A stretch of DNA of 21,508 nt from Merdiplasma sp905207905 (GCA_902475025.1 CABRXX010000046.1:1-21508); one strand, 5' to 3'; counted from the stretch's first letter, positions 15,599 through 21,237 are shown. Numbers and translations are program-made. The notes: generated from the sequence alone by a model not told the origin.

Positions 15599-15818
15599 CG
15601 AACAGTACCTCCGTTAAGGCTTTTTTAAATTCAGCATCCAATTCTTCCTCAGAAAGAAAAGATAAGCGGATACATTCATGTATCATTTTCTTTGCCTTCT
15701 CCTCGCCATGCTTTTCTGCAAATGTTTCCCTAGTTGCTCTGATGATCACAACTAACTCCGCTTCAATCTCAGGTTGGGAACCTTTGCAGCTAAATACATT
15801 ATTTTTGCACTTGATCAT
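15588..15818 (-). CDS. Small conserved phage protein of unknown function
   Basis: A 76-residue, mostly helical protein: a short N-terminal strand region with two cysteines (MIKCKNNVFSCKGSQPE), then ELVVIIRATRETFAEKHGEEKAKKMIHECIRLSFLSEEELDAE. No catalytic motif, signal or membrane segment is seen. I recognise it only as the type of small early protein that is common in clostridial prophages. A weak site (GGAAAGGATG) lies upstream of ATG 15818, and the gene overlaps the next one by 11 bases. Confidence 0.6.
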   Translation of the reverse strand: MIKCKNNVFSCKGSQPEIEAELVVIIRATRETFAEKHGEEKAKKMIHECIRLSFLSEEELDAEFKKALTEVLFGEN

Positions 15819-15836
15819 TGTATTTTCATCCTTTCC

Positions 15837-15851
15837 GCTGTATAATACAGC
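15837..15851. promoter_or_regulatory. 15-bp perfect palindrome between early genes
   Basis: GCTGTAT-A-ATACAGC is a perfect inverted repeat in the 38-base gap between the genes at 15818 and 15857. It could be a regulator binding site. It also contains a TATAAT/TATTAT-like core, so it may be part of an internal promoter, but no good -35 is seen. Confidence 0.35.
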
Positions 15852-15856
15852 TGTGT

Positions 15857-16051
15857 TTATTTGTTTGTGCCCTGACTTTGCTTGCCGGCGGTCAGGGCGT
15901 TTTCTATGTCATCCAGCAGATCCAGCTCTGCCAGCGTCCACATAATTCCGGATCCGCGGATCCGATCTGCATAGCCGCCATTGCACATCAGGCCCTCGGC
16001 GACTTTCCTCAGCCGGGCCGCTCTCTCGGCATCCACCAGTCTAACATCCAT
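15857..16051 (-). CDS. Small phage protein of unknown function
   Basis: A 64-residue protein: MDVRLVDAERAARLRKVAEG, then GYADRIRGSGIMWTLAELDLLDDIENA. Two helical, charged segments are separated by a short loop; there is no known family. I chose ATG 16051 because GGGAGGAG lies six bases upstream. The ORF also has starts at 16075 and 16093, with a MTDREELP extension that could be real. It overlaps the truncated Gp157 gene, whose last 11 codons are read from the same DNA in another frame. Confidence 0.55.
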   Translation of the reverse strand: MDVRLVDAERAARLRKVAEGLMCNGGYADRIRGSGIMWTLAELDLLDDIENALTAGKQSQGTNK

Positions 16052-16259
16052 CGGCAGCTCCTCCCGGTCCGTCATGCGCCAGCTTGTCCGCATCCGCCTT
16101 CAGCTCCCGGATCAGCTTGGCGCAGTTGTCTGCCTTATCCTCAATCCCCCCGCTGATCGCCTCAAGCGTGTCAATCACCGTCTGCTCATCCACTTCCGGA
16201 TCATAAAGCATGTCCTCCACAACCTTATATTCATCTGTTAATTCATACAAACTTGACAT
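16041..16259 (-). pseudogene. Truncated Gp157-family gene
   Basis: A 72-residue ORF. Residues 1-61 (MSSLYELTDEYKVVEDMLYD, then DEQTVIDTLEAISGGIEDKADNCAKLIRELKADADKLA) are the N-terminal half of siphovirus Gp157, a coiled-coil protein usually about 160-170 residues long and linked to phage resistance and DNA metabolism in streptococcal phages. The rest is missing: after DKLA the frame runs into HDGPGGAADGC, which is the next gene's DNA read out of frame. Start and ribosome site (AGGAGGAAGTCAAG) are intact, so a short helical peptide may still be made. It looks like a deletion joint, comparable with the ATPase remnant 650 bases downstream. Confidence 0.7.
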
Positions 16260-16282
16260 CTTGACTTCCTCCTGTTTCCGGC

Positions 16283-16477
16283 CTATAATGACCTTGTAAT
16301 AATTTCTGAGTCCCGGTTGCTGGGCAGAGCGCCGGGGCTATTTTCTTTATTGTCTTCATATGTCCACTGTCCCAATGCTTTCATAGTGATTTCTACCCCT
16401 CTTGCTATGCCCCGCTCATAAGGATCCTCACTGCTTCTCAGCGCATCCAGCGTATCTTTCAATGTCCTATCTTCCAT
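16283..16477 (-). CDS. Small early phage protein of unknown function
   Basis: A 64-residue protein starting MEDRTLKDTLDALRSSEDPY. The first 40 residues are helical (ERGIARGVEITMKALGQWTY); the tail is polar and disordered (NKENSPGALPSNRDSE). I chose ATG 16477 because AAGGAGGG lies at the right distance; it then overlaps the membrane-protein gene by 11 bases. No motif tells its role. Confidence 0.58.
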   Translation of the reverse strand: MEDRTLKDTLDALRSSEDPYERGIARGVEITMKALGQWTYEDNKENSPGALPSNRDSEIITRSL

Positions 16478-16697
16478 ATCCACCCTCCTTAAGGTCATAG
16501 ATCTGAGGCTTCATATGCTTTCTGGTCTGGTTCTTTTTGGACTCTGTGGCCCAGAGCACCGCACACATGGCAGCCAGGTAGATCAATACAGCCCAGACGG
16601 CTATCTCCAACACATCCATGGTTGTCCAATTCCACAATGCTGCCATGGATGTGATCCCGGTCAGCATCCCGGTGATAATTGCTGCATAATATCTCAC
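16467..16697 (-). CDS. Small membrane protein, two transmembrane segments
   Basis: A 76-residue protein with two hydrophobic helices, about residues 3-22 (YYAAIITGMLTGITSMAALW) and 29-50 (VLEIAVWAVLIYLAAMCAVLW), joined by a short NWTTMD loop, then a basic tail (ESKKNQTRKHMK) likely in the cytoplasm. It sits among early genes directly after the Cro-like pair. A role at the membrane, such as superinfection interference, is possible, but there is no specific evidence. The SD of the next gene lies in its last codons. Confidence 0.62.
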   Translation of the reverse strand: MRYYAAIITGMLTGITSMAALWNWTTMDVLEIAVWAVLIYLAAMCAVLWATESKKNQTRKHMKPQIYDLKEGGYGR

Positions 16698-16709
16698 GGC
16701 TTGTCCTCC

Positions 16710-16955
16710 CTATAAAATTTTAATTTTGTCTTGCTCTTCCAGTTTCAAAAGATCAATGATGGCCCACAGCTCTCCCAAGCGCATATCCTCCGGATTATTA
16801 AAATGAGCGCTTAGAGTGCTTGCTTTTATGTTGGTTTTCTTGGACAGATCCTTTTTGGTATTGATATCCTTTCGCGCCATCCCGCCAAGGATAATCGCTC
16901 TGAGCTCTTTCCCTCTGGGATCCTCTCTCGGTTTGCACAGGTTTGTTTTTGGCAT
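16710..16955 (-). CDS. Putative small HTH DNA-binding protein (early)
   Basis: An 81-residue basic protein. Residues 20-70 (LRAIILGGMARKDINTKKDL, SKKTNIKASTLSAHFNNPEDM, RLGELWAIIDLLKL) read as a Cro/XRE-like helix-turn-helix: the SKKTNIKASTLSAHF part would be the recognition helices. It begins directly at the stop of the Cro-like gene (TAA then ATG) and has GAGGAGGTGAGG upstream, so it is in the same early transcript. It may be a second early repressor or antirepressor. Confidence 0.68.
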   Translation of the reverse strand: MPKTNLCKPREDPRGKELRAIILGGMARKDINTKKDLSKKTNIKASTLSAHFNNPEDMRLGELWAIIDLLKLEEQDKIKIL

Positions 16956-17156
16956 TTACCTCACCTCCTCATCTGTTGCAAAAAGGTAATCAAACTTACA
17001 TCTAAACATTTTGCACATGGTTTTAATTTCGAACGTAGTGAATTTTCCACTCTTTTTTTTGTTTTCATAAGAAACTCTGGAAATGCCTAATTTTTTTGCC
17101 ATGTCAGTATTGTTTAGACCAAGCCTTGCTTGCTCGGCTTCTAAATTTCTGAACAA
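16956..17156 (-). CDS. Cro-like XRE family repressor
   Basis: A 66-residue protein: FRNLEAEQARLGLNNTDMAK, KLGISRVSYENKKKSGKFTT, FEIKTMCKMFRCKFDYLFAT. It is a single XRE helix-turn-helix domain, the right size for Cro. It is the first gene of the leftward operon, divergent from the CI-like repressor, and transcribed from a promoter with operators in it. I chose the TTG at 17156, which has a perfect AAAGGAGGTGATATA in front. An upstream TTG (17186) lies inside operator O1 and has no ribosome site. It likely competes with the repressor for the three operators. Confidence 0.82.
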   Translation of the reverse strand: MFRNLEAEQARLGLNNTDMAKKLGISRVSYENKKKSGKFTTFEIKTMCKMFRCKFDYLFATDEEVR

Positions 17157-17171
17157 TATATCACCTCCTTT

Positions 17172-17188
17172 GTTTGCGTTTCGCAAAC
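17172..17188. promoter_or_regulatory. Operator O1 (17-bp palindrome)
   Basis: GTTTGCG-TTT-CGCAAAC is a perfect 7-3-7 inverted repeat just downstream of the leftward -10, covering about the first 20 transcribed bases of the Cro-like mRNA. Confidence 0.8.
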
Positions 17189-17197
17189 TTTAATTGT

Positions 17198-17226
17198 AGT
17201 ATAGTTGCATTTTGTAAACTTGTCAA
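17198..17226 (-). promoter_or_regulatory. Leftward early promoter
   Basis: On the minus strand TTGACA (17226-17221), exactly 17 bases, then TATACT (17203-17198). It drives the Cro-like gene and the replication module. Operator O2 fills its whole spacer. Confidence 0.85.
17203..17219. promoter_or_regulatory. Operator O2
   Basis: AGTTGCATTTTGTAAAC is an imperfect copy of the O1/O3 palindrome (core TTGCATTTTG, outer AAAC). It lies between -35 and -10 of the leftward promoter, so bound repressor would block RNA polymerase. Confidence 0.75.
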
Positions 17227-17233
17227 TAGTTTT

Positions 17234-17250
17234 ATTTGCATTTTGCAAAC
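17234..17250. promoter_or_regulatory. Operator O3, midway between the two promoters
   Basis: ATTTGCATTTTGCAAAC, near-perfect inverted repeat. It is seven bases from the -35 of the leftward promoter and seven bases from the -35 of the rightward promoter, a symmetric place from which a bound repressor could activate or repress either. Confidence 0.78.
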
Positions 17251-17257
17251 TTTTTTG

Positions 17258-17286
17258 TTGACACGTTTACATTTCTTATATATAAT
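17258..17286 (+). promoter_or_regulatory. Repressor maintenance promoter
   Basis: TTGACA (17258-17263), 17-base spacer, TATAAT (17281-17286): a consensus sigma-A promoter. The predicted start, near 17293, leaves only a short leader carrying the GGAGG site of the repressor gene. Confidence 0.88.
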
Positions 17287-17310
17287 CAAAAATAAGTGGA
17301 GGACTTTAAT

Positions 17311-17619
17311 ATGGGCGATAAATTTAATGAAAACCTAAAAATTGCAAGAGAAAGTAAAGGAATGTCCCAAAAAGAGGTTGCGGACGGCATTGGAGTTGCA
17401 AAGTCTACATATTCGTTGTACGAAAGTGGAAATCGGGAACCTAATGTTCAAACAATTAAAAAAATTGCAGATTTGCTAAACATATCTGCGGACACATTAT
17501 TGGGTATTAACGAAGAGCCTACCACCATAGCCGCTCACTTTGATGGTGACGAATACACCGAAGAGGAACTTAATAAAATCCGGGAATTCGCCGCTTTTGT
17601 AAAATCAAGCAGAAAATAA
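17311..17619 (+). CDS. CI-like XRE repressor
   Basis: A 102-residue protein with an N-terminal XRE domain: FNENLKIARESKGMSQKEVA, DGIGVAKSTYSLYESGNREP, NVQTIKKIADLLNISADTLL. The linker DGDEYTEEELNKIREFAAFV follows. There is no LexA-like peptidase domain, so it is the short repressor type whose removal depends on an ImmA-like peptidase, and such a gene comes next. ATG 17311 has GTGGAGGAC upstream; the GTG at 17296 is part of that site. It is divergent from the Cro-like gene and very likely binds O1-O3 to keep lysogeny. Confidence 0.87.
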   Translation: MGDKFNENLKIARESKGMSQKEVADGIGVAKSTYSLYESGNREPNVQTIKKIADLLNISADTLLGINEEPTTIAAHFDGDEYTEEELNKIREFAAFVKSSRK

Positions 17620-17630
17620 TCTGCTTTTTT
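17607..17630 (+). terminator. Intrinsic terminator overlapping the repressor stop
   Basis: AAGCAGA (17607-17613), loop AAATAA containing the TAA stop, TCTGCTT (17620-17626), then T to 17630. A seven-pair stem with six T in a row. It should reduce read-through from the repressor into the peptidase gene. Confidence 0.75.
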
Positions 17631-17679
17631 GTACCTTTATTCTATTAATAGATTAATTTTAAATTATGAGGATAACATA

Positions 17680-18156
17680 TTGAATTCGTATGAAAAGTTA
17701 TTAGATACGGCGTCTGTAGACGGTTTGCGCGTGATAGAACGTTACGATTTCTCTGGTACAAGACTGAAGGGGCTGTACTGCGATAAAACCGTAGCTATCA
17801 GCCAAGACATTGAAAGTGATACCGAACGTTCTTGCATCTTGGCGGAAGAACTTGGACACTACTATACATCGCATGGTGACATTATAGATTTGGATGCTGT
17901 TGGAAATCGAAAACAGGAGCTACGGGCTCGAATATGGGCCTACAACAAAAAAGTAGGCTTATGCGGCATAATTCAAGCGTACAAACACGGCTGCCAGAAT
18001 TTGCATGATACCGCAGATTTTCTAGATGTAACGGAAGAGTTTCTAATGGATGCTTTGGAGCAGTACCGCAGGCACTATGGTATTTGTGCGCCTGTTGACA
18101 ATTATATAATTTTTTTTGAACCGACGCTTATTGTAATGGAAAAAATCTCAGATTAA
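17680..18156 (+). CDS. ImmA/IrrE-family metallopeptidase-like protein
   Basis: A 158-residue protein of the DUF955/ImmA group, which cleaves the paired short repressor when the lysogen is induced. The zinc motif is ILAEELGHYYTSHG: the usual HExxH is here EExxH (E56, E57, H60), with H65 after it. This EELGH form is one I recall in phage members of the family. The rest (RKQELRARIWAYNKKVG) is the helical part downstream. The start is uncertain: TTG 17680 follows TATGAGGATAACATA; another TTG at 17629 lies in the terminator T-run and is unlikely. A terminator separates it from the repressor, so its level may be low. Confidence 0.78.
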   Translation: MNSYEKLLDTASVDGLRVIERYDFSGTRLKGLYCDKTVAISQDIESDTERSCILAEELGHYYTSHGDIIDLDAVGNRKQELRARIWAYNKKVGLCGIIQAYKHGCQNLHDTADFLDVTEEFLMDALEQYRRHYGICAPVDNYIIFFEPTLIVMEKISD

Positions 18157-18205
18157 ACCGTTGCGGCGTTTTAATAAAAATCAAAAGAAAAGAGAGGTAT
18201 GAGTT

Positions 18206-18751
18206 ATGAGTAAGAAAAAACTATTAATTGGAAGTATGATGGCAACTGTTATTATGGGACAGGCACTTACTGCTTATGCTGAACCGTTGGCGCATTTAGA
18301 CGGGGAAACAGGAACAGTAGATGTCGTTGGGTATGAACTCAATCCAGAAGAAAATGTTATATTTGTTTTACTGGAATATCAAAATAACTCTAGCGAATCA
18401 AATTCTCCCTGTTTTGAATTTTCCATTAATGCTTTTCAAGATGGAGTCGAACTGGAAAGTTCCTATAGTTCAAACACTCCAGATGGTTATCATGATTCTC
18501 TAACCAAAGTCCAGCCTGGATCTACATTGAAATATTACGACACCTTTGAATGTTCTGGTTCTTCTCCGATCGACGTGGAAGTTTCTCCAATTTTTAATTT
18601 TGATAGCGAATACGCAAAATGCACTTTCGATTTATCTGAAACCGGAACTTCCGAAGATGAAACAGAGCAAGATTATAAAACCATGTATGAAGAGTTGAAA
18701 ACGCAATACGATGAACTTCTAAAAAAATATGAAGAATTGTCCGCTGAATAA
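18206..18751 (+). CDS. Secreted DUF5067-like protein with coiled-coil tail
   Basis: A 181-residue protein. Residues 1-25 are a Sec signal peptide (MSKKKLLIGSMMATVIMGQA then LTAYA, cleavage before EP). There is no lipobox Cys. The mature part (about 30-145) is beta-rich, with the FVLLEYQNNSSESNSPCFEF segment typical of DUF5067/DUF4352-like immunoglobulin-type domains. The last 30 residues (YKTMYEELKTQYDELLKKYE) form a heptad coiled coil. It lies in the lysogeny module, in the repressor direction, so it is a lysogenic-conversion gene: a cell-surface or released protein made by the lysogen. Superinfection exclusion or host fitness are possible jobs, but neither is shown by sequence. Confidence 0.68.
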   Translation: MSKKKLLIGSMMATVIMGQALTAYAEPLAHLDGETGTVDVVGYELNPEENVIFVLLEYQNNSSESNSPCFEFSINAFQDGVELESSYSSNTPDGYHDSLTKVQPGSTLKYYDTFECSGSSPIDVEVSPIFNFDSEYAKCTFDLSETGTSEDETEQDYKTMYEELKTQYDELLKKYEELSAE

Positions 18752-18764
18752 TTAATAGGATGTT

Positions 18765-18786
18765 GCCCCCTGCTCCGCAGGGGGGC
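18765..18786 (+). terminator. GC-rich hairpin after the secreted-protein gene
   Basis: CCCCCTGC (18766-18773) pairs with GCAGGGGG (18777-18784) around a 3-base loop TCC. It is a very stable stem 14 bases after the stop codon, with no T-run, so it is a pause, a stabiliser or an imperfect terminator. Confidence 0.45.
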
Positions 18787-18841
18787 GCACATTGACAATA
18801 ATATACTTACCTGAGTACAGAAAATATGTAATATAACAATA

Positions 18842-18875
18842 TTATCCACACAGTTGTCAACATGTTTTCCACATG
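18842..18875. promoter_or_regulatory. DnaA-box-like and inverted-repeat sites upstream of the Abi promoter
   Basis: TTATCCACA (18842-18850) matches the DnaA box exactly, and TTTTCCACA (18865-18873) is one base off. Between and over them lie GTTGTCAAC (18853-18861) and CATGT-TTTCC-ACATG (18861-18875). They end about 15 bases before the -35 of the promoter. They may be regulator sites; the DnaA match may be chance. Confidence 0.35.
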
Positions 18876-18889
18876 CTATAGTTTTGTTA

Positions 18890-18918
18890 TTGACAGCTTA
18901 CTTTTTGCATGATATTAT
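18890..18918 (+). promoter_or_regulatory. Promoter of the Abi leader RNA
   Basis: TTGACA (18890-18895), 17-base spacer, TATTAT (18913-18918). Start predicted near 18925. It is the only strong promoter in this gap and points at the hairpin leader and the Abi gene. Confidence 0.75.
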
Positions 18919-18924
18919 TATTGT

Positions 18925-19004
18925 ACATTTAAGGGATATTCTTCTCTTAAATGCATATAATATCTGGAACGTACTCGGGTGTCCTTCGGGCCCCGGGTCT
19001 TTTT
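18925..19004 (+). ncRNA. Candidate ~80-nt structured RNA, possible Abi antitoxin or attenuator
   Basis: Between its own promoter and a terminator lies a compact RNA. The 5' hairpin pairs 18926-18936 with 18943-18953 (11 pairs, one G.U) around loop TATTCT. A short single-stranded AT-rich middle follows. The 3' hairpin is ACTCGGG (18973-18979) with CCCGGGT (18992-18998), with an inner CC-TTCG-GG. The run CTTTTT closes it as a Rho-independent terminator. The transcript would stop about 21 bases before the Abi start codon. Such a unit is either an independent small RNA or an attenuator; Abi_2/AbiF HEPN proteins have been reported to work with a nearby noncoding RNA antitoxin. Confidence 0.55.
18973..19004 (+). 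terminator. Intrinsic terminator upstream of the Abi gene
   Basis: Seven-pair stem (one T.G) with an inner CC/GG on a TTCG loop, followed by C and five T (19000-19004). The AGGAG site of the Abi gene follows eight bases later. Confidence 0.72.
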
Positions 19005-19025
19005 ATTTGCTAGGAGAATTTATAC

Positions 19026-19988
19026 ATGGAAGAAAAAGTTTTCAAAACATACGATCAAATGCTCGATATACTAAAAGGGCGCGGAATCGATTTATCAACA
19101 CGTGAATTACGCGGAATGGCAAAACGTTCACTTCAGCATGAAGGATACTATAATCTTATCAATGGGTACAAAATGCTATTTCTAGAAAAAGACAGTAATG
19201 GACGTAATATTTATCCAGATCAATATAAACCTGGTACAACAGTGGACGAAATCTATTACCTGTGCTTTTTTGATAAAAAGATACGCTCGGTATTTTTAAA
19301 AAATATTCTTCAAATAGAGACAAATATAAAAAATTTAATTGCATATTCATTTTCTGAACGTTACGGTCATGATAATTATTTGAAATACGGAAATTTTGAT
19401 ACTACCCAACGAGACGCTGCAAAAAATATTTCAAATCTAATTGCTGAAATCCAAAAACAAATCAGCAGCAGATCTTCTGATCCGAGTATTAGACATTACT
19501 TAACGACACATGGATATATTCCTCTTTGGGTATTAAATGGTATCCTTACGCTGGGGACAATAAGCAAATTTTATAGTCTTATGAAACAACCAGAACGGCA
19601 AGAAATTGCAAAGATTTTTGATTTACAAGAAAACGAACTAACCAGTATTCTTACTTTTCTTTCTTCTGTTCGAAACATTTGCGCTCATAGTAATCGCTTA
19701 TATTGTTTTCGCACAAGAAGGCCACTGGTTGACATGAAATTACACGTGGAACTAAATATACCCAAAATAAACGGAAATGAATTTGAATACGGAAAGCGTG
19801 ATTTATTTGCAATTATGATAATATTCAAGCTCATGTTATCACGCAACGAGTTTCGTATTGTTATCAAGCAATTAAATAATGAATTACGAACCTTGAGTGC
19901 TAAATTAAAAGTTCTTTCGGAGGAAGATGTGCTTTCTTGTATGGGATTTCCACAAGATTGGCGCAATAAACTATTATCTTTGAAGTAG
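19026..19988 (+). CDS. Abi_2 family (AbiD/AbiF-like) HEPN abortive-infection protein
   Basis: A 320-residue protein, the normal length of the Abi_2 family. The start KTYDQMLDILKGRGIDLSTR and RSLQHEGYYNLINGYKMLFL is the classic N-terminal domain; CFFDKKIRSVFLKNILQIET and the helices that follow make the HEPN bundle. The catalytic RX4H motif is RNICAH (R216-H221), intact. The family acts as an RNase toxin that stops cells hit by another phage. It is in the lysogeny module, so the prophage probably guards its host. ATG 19026 follows AGGAG at nine bases. The DNA is visibly more AT-rich than the replication genes, suggesting separate origin. No protein antitoxin gene is adjacent. Confidence 0.85.
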   Translation: MEEKVFKTYDQMLDILKGRGIDLSTRELRGMAKRSLQHEGYYNLINGYKMLFLEKDSNGRNIYPDQYKPGTTVDEIYYLCFFDKKIRSVFLKNILQIETNIKNLIAYSFSERYGHDNYLKYGNFDTTQRDAAKNISNLIAEIQKQISSRSSDPSIRHYLTTHGYIPLWVLNGILTLGTISKFYSLMKQPERQEIAKIFDLQENELTSILTFLSSVRNICAHSNRLYCFRTRRPLVDMKLHVELNIPKINGNEFEYGKRDLFAIMIIFKLMLSRNEFRIVIKQLNNELRTLSAKLKVLSEEDVLSCMGFPQDWRNKLLSLK

Positions 19989-20012
19989 TATATACTTTTA
20001 TTAAATAGCAAA

Positions 20013-20041
20013 ACCGCCCGGTGCTACCAACACCAGACGGT
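20013..20041. other. Hairpin between Abi and integrase genes
   Basis: ACCG (20013-20016) with CGGT (20038-20041), a 3x3 internal loop, then GGTG (20020-20023) with CACC (20031-20034), loop of 7. It follows the Abi stop by 24 bases. The T-run is weak on the plus strand and a short one (TTTT) exists on the minus strand. It may be a weak terminator or a structured leader for the integrase. Confidence 0.45.
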
Positions 20042-20111
20042 CTTACATAGATAACTATACAGCCCAAAAGGACCGGCACAATCATCCCTCAACAAGAAGA
20101 TTATACCACAA

Positions 20112-20156
20112 TCCTCCAGGGCTTGCATAGCCTATTTTTTATACCCAAAAGGAGGA
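20112..20156 (+). promoter_or_regulatory. Integrase leader: small terminator and SD-sequestering pair
   Basis: GGCT (20120-20123), loop TGCAT, AGCC (20129-20132), then TA and six T (20135-20140) form a short terminator just before the integrase site. TCCTCC (20112-20117) is complementary to GGAGGA (20151-20156), the integrase Shine-Dalgarno. The sequence CCCAAAAGGA occurs both at 20063 and at 20144. Together this suggests control of integrase at transcript ending and translation. Confidence 0.5.
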
Positions 20157-20162
20157 ATGTTT

Positions 20163-21209
20163 ATGGCAACTGCAAAGAAACTGCCATCAGGAAGCTGGAG
20201 AATAAGGGTGTACGATTATACAGACGATGCCGGTAAGAAACATTATCGTTCCTTCACCTGTGATGATCCATCAGCAAAAGGAAAAAGGAAATGTGAAAAA
20301 GCTGCTGCAGACTGGGCCGCTGATAAGGAAAACTCCAAAAACAGTTCCATACTCTTTTCTGAAGCTCTCGATCAGTACATTGCATCCCGGGAAAATGTGC
20401 TTTCCCCTAGGACGATTATGGATTACAAGCGTATAAGAAAATCTTATGTCCAGACTTTAATGCCACTTTATATTGACCGGATCACCCCGGAGGATGTACA
20501 GGAGGCCATCAATCTGGAGTCACTGCATCTGTCACCAAAATCTATCCGCAACATACACGGACTTATATCTGCCACTTTGAAGATCTTTCGGCCAGGATTT
20601 ACGCTGAACACGTCTCTGCCACAGAAGATCCGCCCTCAGATCTATGTTCCGTCAAATGATGAATTGCGCCGTTTATTGAAATATGTGGAGGGAAAAGATT
20701 TGGAGCTTCCCATTCTGCTTGCAGCCTTCGGCCCTATGCGCCGTGGCGAAATATGTGCGCTTGACTCTAGGCACATATCCGGAAACACCGTCCATGTATG
20801 CAGTAACATGGTCCGTACAGAAGATAATACCTGGATCATACGACAGCCAAAAACGTATGCTGGAGATCGTTATATCTATTATCCTGATTTTGTTGCAGCG
20901 AAATGGGAAGGGAAGCGTGGTAGAATTGTTAATATGACTCCCAACAATATTACTGATCGTTTCGGACGTGCTCTAAAGGCCGCAGGGCTTCCTCATTTCC
21001 GTTTTCACGATCTAAGGCATTACTCTGCCAGTATCATGCACGCTCTGAATATACCGGACAGTTATATCATGCAGCGCGGCGGCTGGGGAAATGACGGGGT
21101 ATTAAAATCTGTTTATAGGCACACCATGGCCAGCAAAGAAGCTGAAATAAACGGAATTGCCAATGATTACTTTTCGGTGCTGTATGACACGAAGTATGAC
21201 ACAAAATAA
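20163..21209 (+). CDS. int: Tyrosine site-specific integrase
   Basis: A 348-residue phage recombinase. The N-terminal arm-binding part starts KKLPSGSWRIRVYDYTDDAG (AP2-like). The SAM-like core-binding domain is SEALDQYIASRENVLSPRTI to about residue 150. Catalytic residues: R193 (FGPMRRGEI), K230 (RQPKTYAG), H282-R285 (RFHDLRHYS), W308 (RGGWGND) and the nucleophile Y318 (KSVYRHT). All are present. The final VLYDTKYDTK is a short repeat. It mediates integration and excision, joining attP to attB. I chose ATG 20163 because AAGGAGGA is seven bases before it; the ATG six bases earlier abuts the site. A bidirectional terminator and tRNA-Leu follow. Confidence 0.93.
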   Translation: MATAKKLPSGSWRIRVYDYTDDAGKKHYRSFTCDDPSAKGKRKCEKAAADWAADKENSKNSSILFSEALDQYIASRENVLSPRTIMDYKRIRKSYVQTLMPLYIDRITPEDVQEAINLESLHLSPKSIRNIHGLISATLKIFRPGFTLNTSLPQKIRPQIYVPSNDELRRLLKYVEGKDLELPILLAAFGPMRRGEICALDSRHISGNTVHVCSNMVRTEDNTWIIRQPKTYAGDRYIYYPDFVAAKWEGKRGRIVNMTPNNITDRFGRALKAAGLPHFRFHDLRHYSASIMHALNIPDSYIMQRGGWGNDGVLKSVYRHTMASKEAEINGIANDYFSVLYDTKYDTK

Positions 21210-21210
21210 A

Positions 21211-21237
21211 AAAAACCATTGAAAATCAAGGGTTTTT
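21211..21237. terminator. Bidirectional intrinsic terminator between int and tRNA-Leu
   Basis: AAAAACC (21211-21217) with GGTTTTT (21231-21237), and inner TTGA/TCAA around loop AAA. On the minus strand it is followed by a long T-run (the A-rich end of int), so it suits the tRNA operon best; on the plus strand it ends int. Confidence 0.78.

Noticed and set aside
17154..17186. Upstream TTG (17186) as Cro-like start
   Set aside because: It lies inside operator O1 and lacks a ribosome site, whereas TTG 17156 follows AAAGGAGGTGATATA.
18790..18830. Additional promoter at TTGACA near 18792
   Set aside because: No acceptable -10 at 16-18 bases spacing; the later TTGACA-TATTAT pair is far better.
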